64,000 nt of DNA from Treponema sp. (GTDB lineage: Bacteria > Spirochaetota > Spirochaetia > Treponematales > Treponemataceae): the NCBI GenBank assembly GCA_017553635.1, contig JAFZKN010000017.1, positions 203,058 to 267,057 of the forward strand, given 5' to 3'. Positions within the stretch are counted from its first letter, which is position 1. Each line of letters opens with the position of its first letter. This document shows positions 29,123-37,896 of this stretch, piece by piece. The position numbers and the translations under genes were made by a program. The notes under the pieces are model-generated. The model ran no database searches and was not told where the DNA came from. It worked only from the letters and a program-made list of their open reading frames with translations.

Positions 29123-31275
29123 TGTTTGACCAGGTAGCATCCGTATTTTTTGATGAAGCAAATGAACTCCTCGACAATCTTGAAGGTTATCTCCTTACTC
29201 TGGAAACAGAACCTGAAAACCAGGAAGTAATTTCTGCAGTTTTCAGAAGCATGCATACAATCAAAGGTTCTTCGGCAATGTTCGGCTTTGATGAAATTTC
29301 AAAGTTTACACACAAAATGGAAAGTACTTTTGATATGGTTCGTAACGGAATTGTTCCCGTAACTCCACAGCTTATAAACCTTACACTAAAAGCACGCGAT
29401 CACATCCGTTCTTTACTTGGAGCAGAAATTACCCCGGAACTTCAAAATGCTTCACAATTTATAATCGAAGAATTAAACAGTTGTGTTGAACCGTTCGAAA
29501 AAACTCAAAAATCTGCAGCTTCTGTTTCTCAAAAACAGAACGAAGCTCAGCTTTCTTTACAAAACGACAGCAGTTCAGAAAAAGGTGATGCCTTACCGGA
29601 ATCAACATGGCGTATTTCCTTTGTTCCTTCTGATACCATCATGCAAAACGGTACCCGTCCTGAGCTCCTTGTAAAAGAACTTGCCGAAATGGGTAATGCA
29701 ACTATATTAACCTTTGCTGATAAAATTCCGCCTCTTTCAAAACTCGAAGAAGAAAAATGTTATCTTTACTGGGACATCATTTTAACAACTTCGAAAACAG
29801 AAAACGATATTAAAGACGTATTTATTTTTGTTGATGATACTTCTCAGATAAAAATCGAAAAAATAAATGATTTCGGCGTTCATAAAAAAATTGGTGAAAT
29901 TTTAATTTCCCGAAAGCTTATTACCGAAGCTGAACTTACAAAAGTAATTGAAGAACAGAAAAAAGTCGGAGATCTTCTTGTTCAGAAAAATGTTGTTTCA
30001 GAACAGCAGATTAAGGCTGCCCTTGCAGAACAGGGACATTTAAATAAGCTGGTCAAGGCAAAAGAAATTCCTGCTTCTCAAGCCGTTCAAAATCCTGTTG
30101 CCTCTCAGACAATCAGAGTTAACTCTTCAAAACTCGACCAGCTTGTTAACCTTGTCGGAGAACTTGTAACATTTAATGCACGTCTTTCTTCTGTAGCTGC
30201 AGAAATCAAAAACCCTGGTCTTCAAACATTAACCGAACTCGGAGAACATTTAATCTTCTCTCTTCGCGACACTTCGATGGACATGCGAATGCTTCCGATA
30301 GGAACCATTTTCTCGCGATTCCGCCGCCTGGTTCACGACCTTGCAGCCCAGCTTGGAAAAAACATTGAGCTCGTCACAGAAGGCGCCGACACAGAGCTTG
30401 ATAAAAATGTTATCGAAAAGCTCAACGACCCTCTGGTTCATCTTATAAGAAACTCATGCGACCACGGAATCGAAAATCCGGAAATCCGTGCTCAGCTTGG
30501 TAAAAACGCAACTGGAACCGTAAAACTTTCTGCAAGACATGCCGGCGCCTTTGTACTTATTACAATTTCCGATGACGGCGGCGGATTAAATAAAGATGCC
30601 ATCTACAACAAGGGTGTAGAACGCGGCTTGATAAAGGCGAACGAAAACTTAACTGACAAACAGATATTCGAGATGATTTTCCAGCCAGGTTTCAGTACAA
30701 ACAAGACCGTTACTTCTGTTTCTGGCCGCGGTGTTGGAATGGATGTCGTTAAACGTGATATCGATTCTCTTGGAGGAAGCGTTTCTGTAGAAACAGAAAG
30801 AGGAAAAGGCTCCAGCTTTATTTTAAAGATTCCTCTTACACTTGCAATTATCGAAGGGATGCTTGTTCAAATCGGTGACAACAAATATGTTGTTCCTGTT
30901 TCTGGAGTCGAAGAATGTATCGAATACGAACCTGCAGAAGATTCAGATTTTCTCTGTTCTCACATTGTTGCCCGCGATGAATATCTTCCGTGCATCAATA
31001 TGCGTAAATATTTTGAAGTTGATTCACCTTTACCACAAAATCCGCAGGTTGTTGTAGTTAACGACCAGTCTTCTAAAATAGGAATCATCGTTGACCACAT
31101 CATCGGAAATCATCAGACGGTCATCAAACCGATAGGAAAACTATATAAGAAAATCGAAGGGCTTTCCGGTTCAACAATTCTTGGCGATGGATCAGTTGCA
31201 CTTATTTTAGATATTTTCAAACTCTCTGATATCATCAGAAAAATAGACATGGGGAAAAATGAACGTAAAAACTAA
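29122..31275 (+). CDS. cheA: Chemotaxis histidine kinase CheA
   Basis: The 717-residue product contains: P1/Hpt domain with SMHTIKGSSAMFGF (phospho-acceptor His 45), a P2-like domain (about 155-245, with WRISFVPSDTIMQNGTRPELL in which I count 21 residues so only its ends are noted: WRISF and RPELL), a helical module of two repeats (KKIGEILISRKLITEAEL then VGDLLVQKNVVSEQQIKAAL, about 252-300), a dimerisation helix pair, the HATPase domain (NDPLVHLIRNSCDHGIE, GRGVGMDVV) and a C-terminal CheW-like P5. It phosphorylates CheY and CheB. The two-repeat module resembles the N-terminal domain of GspE/PilB-type ATPases, which binds cyclic di-GMP in some. cheR starts 17 bases before its stop. Confidence 0.97.
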   Translation: MFDQVASVFFDEANELLDNLEGYLLTLETEPENQEVISAVFRSMHTIKGSSAMFGFDEISKFTHKMESTFDMVRNGIVPVTPQLINLTLKARDHIRSLLGAEITPELQNASQFIIEELNSCVEPFEKTQKSAASVSQKQNEAQLSLQNDSSSEKGDALPESTWRISFVPSDTIMQNGTRPELLVKELAEMGNATILTFADKIPPLSKLEEEKCYLYWDIILTTSKTENDIKDVFIFVDDTSQIKIEKINDFGVHKKIGEILISRKLITEAELTKVIEEQKKVGDLLVQKNVVSEQQIKAALAEQGHLNKLVKAKEIPASQAVQNPVASQTIRVNSSKLDQLVNLVGELVTFNARLSSVAAEIKNPGLQTLTELGEHLIFSLRDTSMDMRMLPIGTIFSRFRRLVHDLAAQLGKNIELVTEGADTELDKNVIEKLNDPLVHLIRNSCDHGIENPEIRAQLGKNATGTVKLSARHAGAFVLITISDDGGGLNKDAIYNKGVERGLIKANENLTDKQIFEMIFQPGFSTNKTVTSVSGRGVGMDVVKRDIDSLGGSVSVETERGKGSSFILKIPLTLAIIEGMLVQIGDNKYVVPVSGVEECIEYEPAEDSDFLCSHIVARDEYLPCINMRKYFEVDSPLPQNPQVVVVNDQSSKIGIIVDHIIGNHQTVIKPIGKLYKKIEGLSGSTILGDGSVALILDIFKLSDIIRKIDMGKNERKN

Positions 31276-32170
31276 TACAGCTACAGCAGTAAAAACTTCT
31301 CCCCCTGCGACTAAGTTTCTCTTAAAGGAACAACAGGCGCTTTCAAAAATTCAGTTTAAACGCATCTCATCATTCATGCAGAGAACCACTGGAATAAAAC
31401 TTCCAGAATCAAAGCTCACGATGATTCAGGCACGCCTTGCAAACAGACTCAAGGCCTTAAACTTTGAAAACTATGATCAATATGTTAATTATGTCTTCTC
31501 TTCTGATAAAACTTCCAGTGATGAAATAATCATGATGATAGATTTGATTACAACAAATCTTACACATTTCTTTAGAGAAGAAACTCACTTTGATTTTCTG
31601 TCAAATTCTGTTCTTCCTTATCTTGCAGAAAACAACATCACAGTTCCAGAAATCTGGTCTGCAGGCTGTTCTTCTGGAGAAGAACCATACACTCTTTCAA
31701 TCGTTCTTTCAGAATTTATCAAAAAGAATCCTGGAAAATTTTCAGATTACAAAATTCTTGCGACAGACATTTCAACAAAGATTCTATCAAAAGCTGTCGA
31801 AGCAGTTTATCCGTTAGAATCAATTGAAAAAATTCCGTATAAAATTAAACATGAATATTTTTTAAAAAGCAAAAATCCCGATATGCAGCTTGCAAAAGTA
31901 AAGCCGGCTATCAGAAATAAAGTTACGTTCGAGAGATTAAACTTTATGGACAGCTTTTATCGGGTTAAAAATAAAAAAGATATTATTTTCTGCAGGAACG
32001 TCCTGATTTATTTTGATAAACCAACACAACTTGCAGTTATAAAAAAACTGGTTGACTGTTTAAAGCCGGGTGGATTTTTGTTTCTTGGACATTCAGAAAC
32101 AATATTCGGATCTAACCTTCCGCTTAAAACAGTTTCTACAACTGTCTTTCAAAAGACTAAGGAGCTCTAA
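31259..32170 (+). CDS. cheR: Chemoreceptor glutamate methyltransferase CheR
   Basis: The 303-residue product has an N-terminal helical domain (about 25-110) and a SAM-dependent methyltransferase domain: EIWSAGCSSGEEPYTLSIVL (AdoMet loop, 135-154 region), DISTKILSKA, FCRNVLIYFD and FLGHSE. It methylates glutamates of MCPs, using S-adenosylmethionine, and so adapts the receptor. The start overlaps cheA by 17 bases; GGGG precedes the ATG. It belongs to the same operon as cheB, so both adaptation enzymes are present. No tether domain is added at either end. Confidence 0.96.
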   Translation: MNVKTNTATAVKTSPPATKFLLKEQQALSKIQFKRISSFMQRTTGIKLPESKLTMIQARLANRLKALNFENYDQYVNYVFSSDKTSSDEIIMMIDLITTNLTHFFREETHFDFLSNSVLPYLAENNITVPEIWSAGCSSGEEPYTLSIVLSEFIKKNPGKFSDYKILATDISTKILSKAVEAVYPLESIEKIPYKIKHEYFLKSKNPDMQLAKVKPAIRNKVTFERLNFMDSFYRVKNKKDIIFCRNVLIYFDKPTQLAVIKKLVDCLKPGGFLFLGHSETIFGSNLPLKTVSTTVFQKTKEL

Positions 32171-32173
32171 AAA

Positions 32174-33268
32174 ATGCCGATAAAAGTTCTTGTCATAGAC
32201 GATTCTGCATTAGTCAGAGAAACACTCAGTTCTATCCTCAATTCTGATCCCGACATCAAAGTCATTGCAACTGCATCTGATCCGATTTTCGGCGCTAAGA
32301 AAATAAAAGTAGAACGTCCGGATGTTATTATCCTCGACATCGAAATGGCACGCATGGATGGATTAACTTTCCTTCGCAAAATGAACGAAACAGTTGATCC
32401 GATTCCTTGCGTTGTCTGTTCAACGATGGTTTCAAAGGGATCTGAAAATGCAATGAAAGCTCTTGAATATGGTGCAGCAGAAGTAATTCAAAAACCAGCA
32501 CTCGGAACAAGAAAATTCTTAGAAGAATCGAAAGTCAGAATATGTGATGCAGTAAAATCTGCATTTAAATCTACGGCAAACATCAAGAAGTTAATTCCTT
32601 CTCCGCTTGTTTCCAAAACACATACTGTTCAGCCAAAACTTTCTGCAGACGTAATGCTTGAAAAACCGGGCGCTTCATCTGCAGTACTGGAAACAACAGA
32701 AAAGATTGTCGTTGTAGGAGCAAGTACAGGTGGAACAGAAGCATTAAAGGATTTTCTTTCCATGCTTCCAGATGATTCTCCGGGCATTGTTATAGTTCAG
32801 CATATGCCGGAACATTTTACAGCAGCATTTGCTTCACGTCTTGATGGAATCTGTAAGATTCATGTTAAAGAAGCACAAAATGGTGATGCGGTTATTCAGG
32901 GACAGGCATTAATTGCCCCTGGAAACTATCATACATTATTAAAGCGGTCGGGAAACCGCTACTTCGTAGAAGTAAAAGAGGGTCCTCTTGTATCAAGACA
33001 CAGACCATCTGTCGATGTTTTATTCCGTTCAGCAGCCCGCTATGCAGGAAAAAATGCAATCGGAATTATCATGACAGGAATGGGTGATGATGGTGCAAAA
33101 GGAATGCGCGAAATGCACGACACAGGAGCTTTTACTATTGCTCAAGATGAAGCGTCCTGTATCGTTTACGGAATGCCGGGCGAAGCAGTAAAAAATGGTG
33201 GCGTTGATAAAATAGTTCCATTGTCTAACATTGCCCAGACAATGATAAATGCAGCATTGATAAGATAA
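32174..33268 (+). CDS. cheB: Chemoreceptor methylesterase CheB
   Basis: A 364-residue response regulator and esterase. The receiver domain has VLVIDDSALVR and phospho-acceptor Asp 55 in ILDIEMARMDG; the C-terminal esterase domain has VGASTGGTEA (Ser 184), VIVQHMPEHF (His 210) and IMTGMGDDGAKG (Asp 306), the full catalytic triad. It removes methyl groups from MCPs and can deamidate glutamines. It begins 4 bases after cheR and is followed by cheY after 34 bases. Nothing is altered in the active site. Confidence 0.97.
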   Translation: MPIKVLVIDDSALVRETLSSILNSDPDIKVIATASDPIFGAKKIKVERPDVIILDIEMARMDGLTFLRKMNETVDPIPCVVCSTMVSKGSENAMKALEYGAAEVIQKPALGTRKFLEESKVRICDAVKSAFKSTANIKKLIPSPLVSKTHTVQPKLSADVMLEKPGASSAVLETTEKIVVVGASTGGTEALKDFLSMLPDDSPGIVIVQHMPEHFTAAFASRLDGICKIHVKEAQNGDAVIQGQALIAPGNYHTLLKRSGNRYFVEVKEGPLVSRHRPSVDVLFRSAARYAGKNAIGIIMTGMGDDGAKGMREMHDTGAFTIAQDEASCIVYGMPGEAVKNGGVDKIVPLSNIAQTMINAALIR

Positions 33269-33302
33269 AAATTATTCTGTTTACAGAAATGGAGGAGTTA
33301 TT

Positions 33303-33671
33303 ATGGCAGATAAAAAAATTTTAGCAGTTGACGATTCAGCATCTATTAGAAAGAGTATTTCTTTTGTTCTTTCTCAAGAAGGTTACGAAGTCGTAGAGGC
33401 AGTTGATGGAGTTGACGGCTTAGCAAAAGCTAATGAAACAAAATATAGTTTGATAATTACAGATATTAACATGCCGAATATGGACGGAATCGAAATGATT
33501 AAGCAGCTTCGTGCAAACGAAAATTACAAGTTTACACCAATCATTGCGCTTACAACCGAAAGCCAGGATTCTAAAATGCAGGAAGGAAAATCTGCAGGAG
33601 CAACCGGCTGGATTGTAAAACCGTTCACTTCTGAAAAACTTTTAGCAATCGTTAAAAAAATAATCGGATAG
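33303..33671 (+). CDS. cheY: CheY-type single-domain response regulator
   Basis: 122 residues, one receiver domain: AVDDSAS (Asp 10-11), phospho-acceptor Asp 54 in IITDINMPNMDG, Thr at ALTTES (84-85) and Lys 106 in WIVKPF. Such proteins carry the signal from CheA to the flagellar motor or another target. The ribosome site GGAGG is 7 bases upstream. The partner output is not visible here; in treponemes the main motor CheY lies in a cheA-cheW-cheX-cheY cluster, so this may be a second CheY for this array. It is followed by mcp after 24 bases. Confidence 0.95.
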   Translation: MADKKILAVDDSASIRKSISFVLSQEGYEVVEAVDGVDGLAKANETKYSLIITDINMPNMDGIEMIKQLRANENYKFTPIIALTTESQDSKMQEGKSAGATGWIVKPFTSEKLLAIVKKIIG

Positions 33672-33695
33672 ATTAACAGATAAAGGAGTTTAGTT

Positions 33696-35756
33696 ATGAG
33701 AGTAAGTCTTAAACGGACAATAATGCGCATTTCTCTTTCTGTTCTTTGTGTTACAATTGCAACTATAGCAATCAGTTCTGCCATTGCAACAAGAAATGTA
33801 ATTATTGATACTGAGTTACACAGTTTATCACTTTTATTCCAGGAAGTTTCAAGTTATGCCTCTTCAAGAATTGAAACAGAATATGCAAGACTTGAAGCAA
33901 TTGCAAATCGAGATGATATCAAAGATACATCGATACCAGTTGAAGTTCGGGCAAAAAAACTTGCAAAAGATGTAAACGAAGCTGTCGGCCACCGCTACTT
34001 TGTTTTTTCTGATGCAGCAGGTAATGCCTATAATTCATATGGAAAGCCTGTTGATATTTCACAGCGCGCATACTTTAAGGAAACTCAAAAAGGTAACAGA
34101 GCAGTAACTGATCCTCTGATGAATAAAATTTTAAATGCAGAGGCTCTTTTATATGCTGTTCCTTATAAAGACGACAATGGAAACTTTTTAGGTGCAGTTT
34201 GTATTGATACTACAACAGACATTCTTAATGAAATCTGTAACAGCATAAAAGTTTCTAAACGCAATACAACAGTTATCATTTCTCGCGAAACAGGTAAAGT
34301 AATCGGAACATCAAATGAAAAGCTTGCCGGTATAGGCCGTGACTTCGTAAAAGACGCAGAAACAGATGTTTCCTATAAATATCTTGCTCCATGTGTACAG
34401 CGTGCAATTAACGGAGAAGTTAATTCAGAAATGACAACGGTTCGCGGTCACCGTTTCTTTGTTTCTTATACACCAATCAAAGGAACAAACTGGACAATCG
34501 CAATGTATGCTCCTTACATTGACTTCTCTCACGGTGTTCTGGTAATGGCACTCTTTAACGGTGGTCTTGGAATTGTACTTACACTTCTTGGAGTTTTCGT
34601 TTTCTATCTTTTTGCCAATGCAATTACAAAATCACTTAAAACAGTCTCACTCATGCTTGGAGACATCGCAGACGGCGATCTTGTTCTTAACAACGTTCCT
34701 GAAGAACAGAAAAACAAAATTCTATCACGCAAAGATGAACTTGGTGAAATGGCTCAGTCACTTAAATCAATGATCATTAAACTTTCAACAATTCTTTTAA
34801 CAGTGCGTGATTCTGCAATTCACGTTGAAACCGGTGGCTCACAGCTTTCTTCTTCAAGCCAGTCAGTATCATCTGGAGCTTCCGAGCAGGCTGCATCTAC
34901 AGAAGAAATGTCTGCAACAATGGAAGAAATGACATCAAACATCAGACAGACAGCAGACAATGCAGCAAAGACAAGCTCAATTGCCAACCAGACTTCTGCA
35001 GAAGGAGAAGCTGGCGGAATGGCTGTAACAGAAGCACTCGAAGCTGTTAAAGAAATTGCAGACAAGATTAACATCATTGAAGAAATTTCTAATCAGACAA
35101 ACCTCCTTGCAATCAATGCCGCAATCGAGGCAGCTCGCGCCGGAGAAGCAGGAAAAGGATTTGCAGTTGTTGCATCAGAAGTCCGCAAACTTGCAGAACG
35201 TTCAAAAGTTGCAGCTGGAGAAATCAGTGAACTTTCTGGAAAAACTCTCCTTGCAGCAGAAAATGCAGGAAACAAAATCAACGAAGTTGTTCCTGGAATG
35301 GAACAGACTTCACAACTCATCGATGAAATTGCAACCGCATGCCGCGAACAGGATAACGGAGCAGAACAGGTTTCTACTGCAATCATTCAGCTTGACACAG
35401 TTGTTCAGCAGAACGCATCTGCAGCAGAAGAAATGGCAGCAATGGCAGAAGAACTTTCTAATGAAGCACAGAAACTTGTTAAAGCAATCAGCTACTTCTC
35501 AATTGATGAATCACTTGTAGAAGAATATACAGCCGAAACAAAAAAGGCAGAACATCCTGCAGAAAAACCTAAAAAAACAAAACCTTCTTCTGTTTCTGAC
35601 TTTGTCCAGGAAACAGCAAGAAAAGACGAAGAAATTCCCGTAGAAAAACCTGTTTTAGAAGATAACAAACCGGAACCAGAAGCTCCTTCTCCAAGGAACA
35701 CTTTCTCTCCGAAATCTTCCGGGGACATAAGCGATTCTGATTTCGAAGAGTTCTAA
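33696..35756 (+). CDS. Methyl-accepting chemotaxis protein with Cache sensor
   Basis: The 686-residue receptor has a first membrane helix (about 10-30), a periplasmic double-Cache-like sensor (about 35-270, with DAAGNAYNSYGKPVDISQRA), a second helix (about 280-305), HAMP (about 310-365), and a long cytosolic coiled coil with the highly conserved tip NQTNLLAINAAIEAARAGEA (about 467-486). The C-terminal 70 residues are acidic and proline-rich, ending SDSDFEEF, which might tether CheR or CheB, but this is a guess. Cache receptors commonly bind amino acids or carboxylates; the ligand is unknown. It lies within the operon next to its own CheA, CheB, CheR and two CheWs, so it probably is the dedicated receptor. 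Confidence 0.95.
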   Translation: MRVSLKRTIMRISLSVLCVTIATIAISSAIATRNVIIDTELHSLSLLFQEVSSYASSRIETEYARLEAIANRDDIKDTSIPVEVRAKKLAKDVNEAVGHRYFVFSDAAGNAYNSYGKPVDISQRAYFKETQKGNRAVTDPLMNKILNAEALLYAVPYKDDNGNFLGAVCIDTTTDILNEICNSIKVSKRNTTVIISRETGKVIGTSNEKLAGIGRDFVKDAETDVSYKYLAPCVQRAINGEVNSEMTTVRGHRFFVSYTPIKGTNWTIAMYAPYIDFSHGVLVMALFNGGLGIVLTLLGVFVFYLFANAITKSLKTVSLMLGDIADGDLVLNNVPEEQKNKILSRKDELGEMAQSLKSMIIKLSTILLTVRDSAIHVETGGSQLSSSSQSVSSGASEQAASTEEMSATMEEMTSNIRQTADNAAKTSSIANQTSAEGEAGGMAVTEALEAVKEIADKINIIEEISNQTNLLAINAAIEAARAGEAGKGFAVVASEVRKLAERSKVAAGEISELSGKTLLAAENAGNKINEVVPGMEQTSQLIDEIATACREQDNGAEQVSTAIIQLDTVVQQNASAAEEMAAMAEELSNEAQKLVKAISYFSIDESLVEEYTAETKKAEHPAEKPKKTKPSSVSDFVQETARKDEEIPVEKPVLEDNKPEPEAPSPRNTFSPKSSGDISDSDFEEF

Positions 35757-35757
35757 T

Positions 35758-36267
35758 ATGATTCAGCAGTATTTGTCTTTTACAATTGAAGATACTCAAT
35801 ATGCAATCAATGTATTCCGAATCCAGGAAGTGCTTGAATATGAAGAACCTGTAAAGATTCCATGTTCAAGCCCACTTCTCATGGGTATCATCCGCTCAAG
35901 AGATACAAATATTGCAATCATGGACATTCGTTCCCGGTTTGGACTGGAAAAAAAACCTGTCGATAATGAAACAAGAATCATCGTTCTCGAAATCACAGAT
36001 CAGGAACACGGTGTTATAAATCTTTTCGGAATAACGGCAGATTCTGTCCAGGAAGTTTTGGATATCGATGACAGCGTTCTCGAGCCTCTGGTAAAATCCA
36101 AAAAGTTCTGTGGCGCAGAATTTGTTTCTGATATTGTTTCACAAAATCAAAACTATCTTTTGATTCTTGATGTAAACAAATTATTTTCTGAAAAAGATAT
36201 AACAACTGCTTCAAAATCTGTCAGTCAAAAGATTGAAAAAACACAGAAAACAGGAAGGTCAAAATGA
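35758..36267 (+). CDS. CheW-domain coupling protein, first of a tandem pair
   Basis: 169 residues: a CheW domain (YLSFTIEDTQYAINVFRIQE, LLMGIIRSRDTNIAIMDIR, ADSVQEVLDI) with a lysine/serine-rich tail of about 20 residues. It starts one base after the mcp stop and its own end overlaps the next gene by 4 bases (ATGA). The usual CheW contact motif GxxxxRG is altered to GIIRSRD, which might change the receptor or kinase surface. A pair of non-identical CheWs in one operon suggests arrays with mixed rings. Confidence 0.9.
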   Translation: MIQQYLSFTIEDTQYAINVFRIQEVLEYEEPVKIPCSSPLLMGIIRSRDTNIAIMDIRSRFGLEKKPVDNETRIIVLEITDQEHGVINLFGITADSVQEVLDIDDSVLEPLVKSKKFCGAEFVSDIVSQNQNYLLILDVNKLFSEKDITTASKSVSQKIEKTQKTGRSK

Positions 36268-36734
36268 CAAATCAACTTCTGACATTTACACTCGACAATA
36301 ATGTTTACGCCTTTGAAGTATTCAAAGTTCAGGAAGTTCTTGAATACTCTGAACCTGTAAAAATTCCGTGTGCATCACCTTATATAAAAGGATTAATCAA
36401 TTCACGCGGCAACGGAATATCTGTAACAGACTTACGACAAAAGTTTTCCCTTCCTGAGCACGAACCTACAAAAGATACAAGAATCATCGTTGTAGAAGTA
36501 AGCAAACCCACAGATGAAAATCCTGACCGCATAATTACATTTGGTGCCGTTACCGATTCTGTCCTCGAAGTTCTTGAAGTCGACGAACAGGATGTAGAAC
36601 CACCACCAAAGTTTGGAAATACAATCTCTCCGGAATACATAAGCGGCTTAACAAAAAAGGATGACAAATTTATCATCATCCTTAACGAAAAAACAATCTT
36701 TTCACAGTCAGAGCTTCCGGCAGTTACAGAATAA
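36264..36734 (+). CDS. CheW-domain coupling protein, second of a tandem pair
   Basis: 156 residues with one CheW domain: LTFTLDNNVYAFEVFKVQEV, IKGLINSRGNGISVTDLRQ and TDSVLEVLEVDE. It is clearly related to the gene before it (shared QEVLEY, EPVKIPC) and keeps the INSRGN form of the core motif better. The pair probably arose by duplication. It overlaps the preceding gene by 4 bases and ends the operon; a terminator follows within 25 bases. Confidence 0.92.
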   Translation: MTNQLLTFTLDNNVYAFEVFKVQEVLEYSEPVKIPCASPYIKGLINSRGNGISVTDLRQKFSLPEHEPTKDTRIIVVEVSKPTDENPDRIITFGAVTDSVLEVLEVDEQDVEPPPKFGNTISPEYISGLTKKDDKFIIILNEKTIFSQSELPAVTE

Positions 36735-36756
36735 AATTAACCATTCGGGCAAAAAA

Positions 36757-36777
36757 AAAGCCCTTGCGGGCCTTTTA
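36757..36777 (+). terminator. Terminator of the chemosensory operon
   Basis: AAGCCC, loop TTGC, GGGC and a CCTTTTAT tail. The stem is short, but it lies directly after the last cheW stop. Confidence 0.65.
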
Positions 36778-36778
36778 T

Positions 36779-36880
36779 AGAACTACTTCTGCAGCAAACA
36801 TAGCAAAAAGGAGTATTTGCAACACCCTGTTGCAATATGGCCATTCATTCCTGCTATGTAAATTCCGCAAAAGAAGTTCT
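36779..36880. other. Nested inverted repeats, possible structured RNA
   Basis: Outer arms 36779-36805 and 36852-36880 pair with few mismatches (AGAACTACTTCTGC against AGAACTTCTTTTGC, then CATAGCA at the inner ends). Inside, TTGCAACA and TGTTGCAA (36817-36835) form a perfect 8-pair stem with a CCC loop. No reading frame fits. It lies between the ends of two converging operons. Confidence 0.6.
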
Positions 36881-36888
36881 TATTTAAA

Positions 36889-36911
36889 GATGGTGATATA
36901 AAATCACCATC
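36889..36911 (-). terminator. Stem-loop after the sugar ABC importer operon
   Basis: GATGGTGAT and ATCACCATC form a perfect 9-pair stem with a 5-base loop; on the minus strand it is followed by TTTAAAT. It lies 13 bases past the permease stop. Confidence 0.6.
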
Positions 36912-36923
36912 TTCATTACTAAA

Positions 36924-37892
36924 TTATTCCTTAACAGATCCCATTGTTAATCCAGAAATGATATATCTAGACATAAAACAATAGAAGATGATAATAGGAA
37001 CAAGTGATACGGCAATACCCATATAGATAGCACCGAACTCTGTACGATAAATATCACCACGGAGTAACTGTACAATAATAGGTAATGTCTTTTTCTTATC
37101 GTCCTGTAAAAGAATCATTGGAGTAACAAAGTTGTTCCATGATCCTACAAATCCGAAGATTGCCTGTGTAGCAAGAGCTGGCTGGAGAATTGGAACAATA
37201 ATCTGGTTAAAGATTCTAAATTCTCCTGCACCGTCGATACGACCTGCATCGATCAATTCAAGTGAAAGAACAGATGCCATATACTGTCTCATGAACAATA
37301 CAGTTGCGGCAGAAGCAATAGCCGGAATTGTCAACGGAATAAAGCTGTTTGTCAAGTGAATCATTGACATAAACTGGTAAAATCCGATGAACGAAATAGA
37401 AGCTGGAAGCATCATTACAAAGAGAATGAATGCCCAGATGAACTTTCTTCCTCTGTAGTTATAAACATGCAATGAATATGCAGTTAATGCAGAGAAGTAA
37501 ATACCTAAACCTGTAGATCCAACAGCAACGATGATAGAGTTAAGCATACCTTTCCATACCTGGAATTTACCCTTTGAGAAGTAAACAATAAAATCACCGA
37601 TATGGATAAACTGACCGGCGTAAGCAGAACTATTAAAGATTGCCTGCCATCCGCCAGCAGCACCAACATTTGCTACCTTAAGACCAGAACCACAAGTAAT
37701 AAGTAAGTTCCAGTTCTGTACACTAAAACGACTCGGAAGCAAAGAAAGTCCTGCGTTGATTTCTTCTGTAGAACGAGTAGCATTAATCAACATCAAGTAG
37801 ATAGGTACCAAAGCAATAACAACGAAGAAAACCATAAGAATATAAATTACTGTCTTTTTGACAGTCATAGATGCTTTATAATCCATTTTCAA
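36924..37892 (-). CDS. Carbohydrate ABC transporter permease, MalG/UgpE type
   Basis: 322 residues with six membrane helices. The EAA loop, which contacts the ATPase, reads LIDAGRIDGAGEFRIFNQII near residue 220, and the end (SRYIISGLTMGSVKE) matches the CUT1 family. Such proteins carry di- and oligosaccharides into the cell along with a MalF-type partner, a binding protein and an ATPase. It starts 4 bases after the MalF-type gene stop. No ATPase gene is in this window, so a shared MsmX/UgpC-type ATPase is likely. There is a 60-residue insertion between helices 1 and 2 (about 45-115). Confidence 0.93.
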   Translation of the reverse strand: MKMDYKASMTVKKTVIYILMVFFVVIALVPIYLMLINATRSTEEINAGLSLLPSRFSVQNWNLLITCGSGLKVANVGAAGGWQAIFNSSAYAGQFIHIGDFIVYFSKGKFQVWKGMLNSIIVAVGSTGLGIYFSALTAYSLHVYNYRGRKFIWAFILFVMMLPASISFIGFYQFMSMIHLTNSFIPLTIPAIASAATVLFMRQYMASVLSLELIDAGRIDGAGEFRIFNQIIVPILQPALATQAIFGFVGSWNNFVTPMILLQDDKKKTLPIIVQLLRGDIYRTEFGAIYMGIAVSLVPIIIFYCFMSRYIISGLTMGSVKE

Positions 37893-37896
37893 CCTC

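Noticed and set aside
36779..36880. Known riboswitch class
   Set aside because: I could not match conserved bases of any class, and it does not sit in the leader of a gene.
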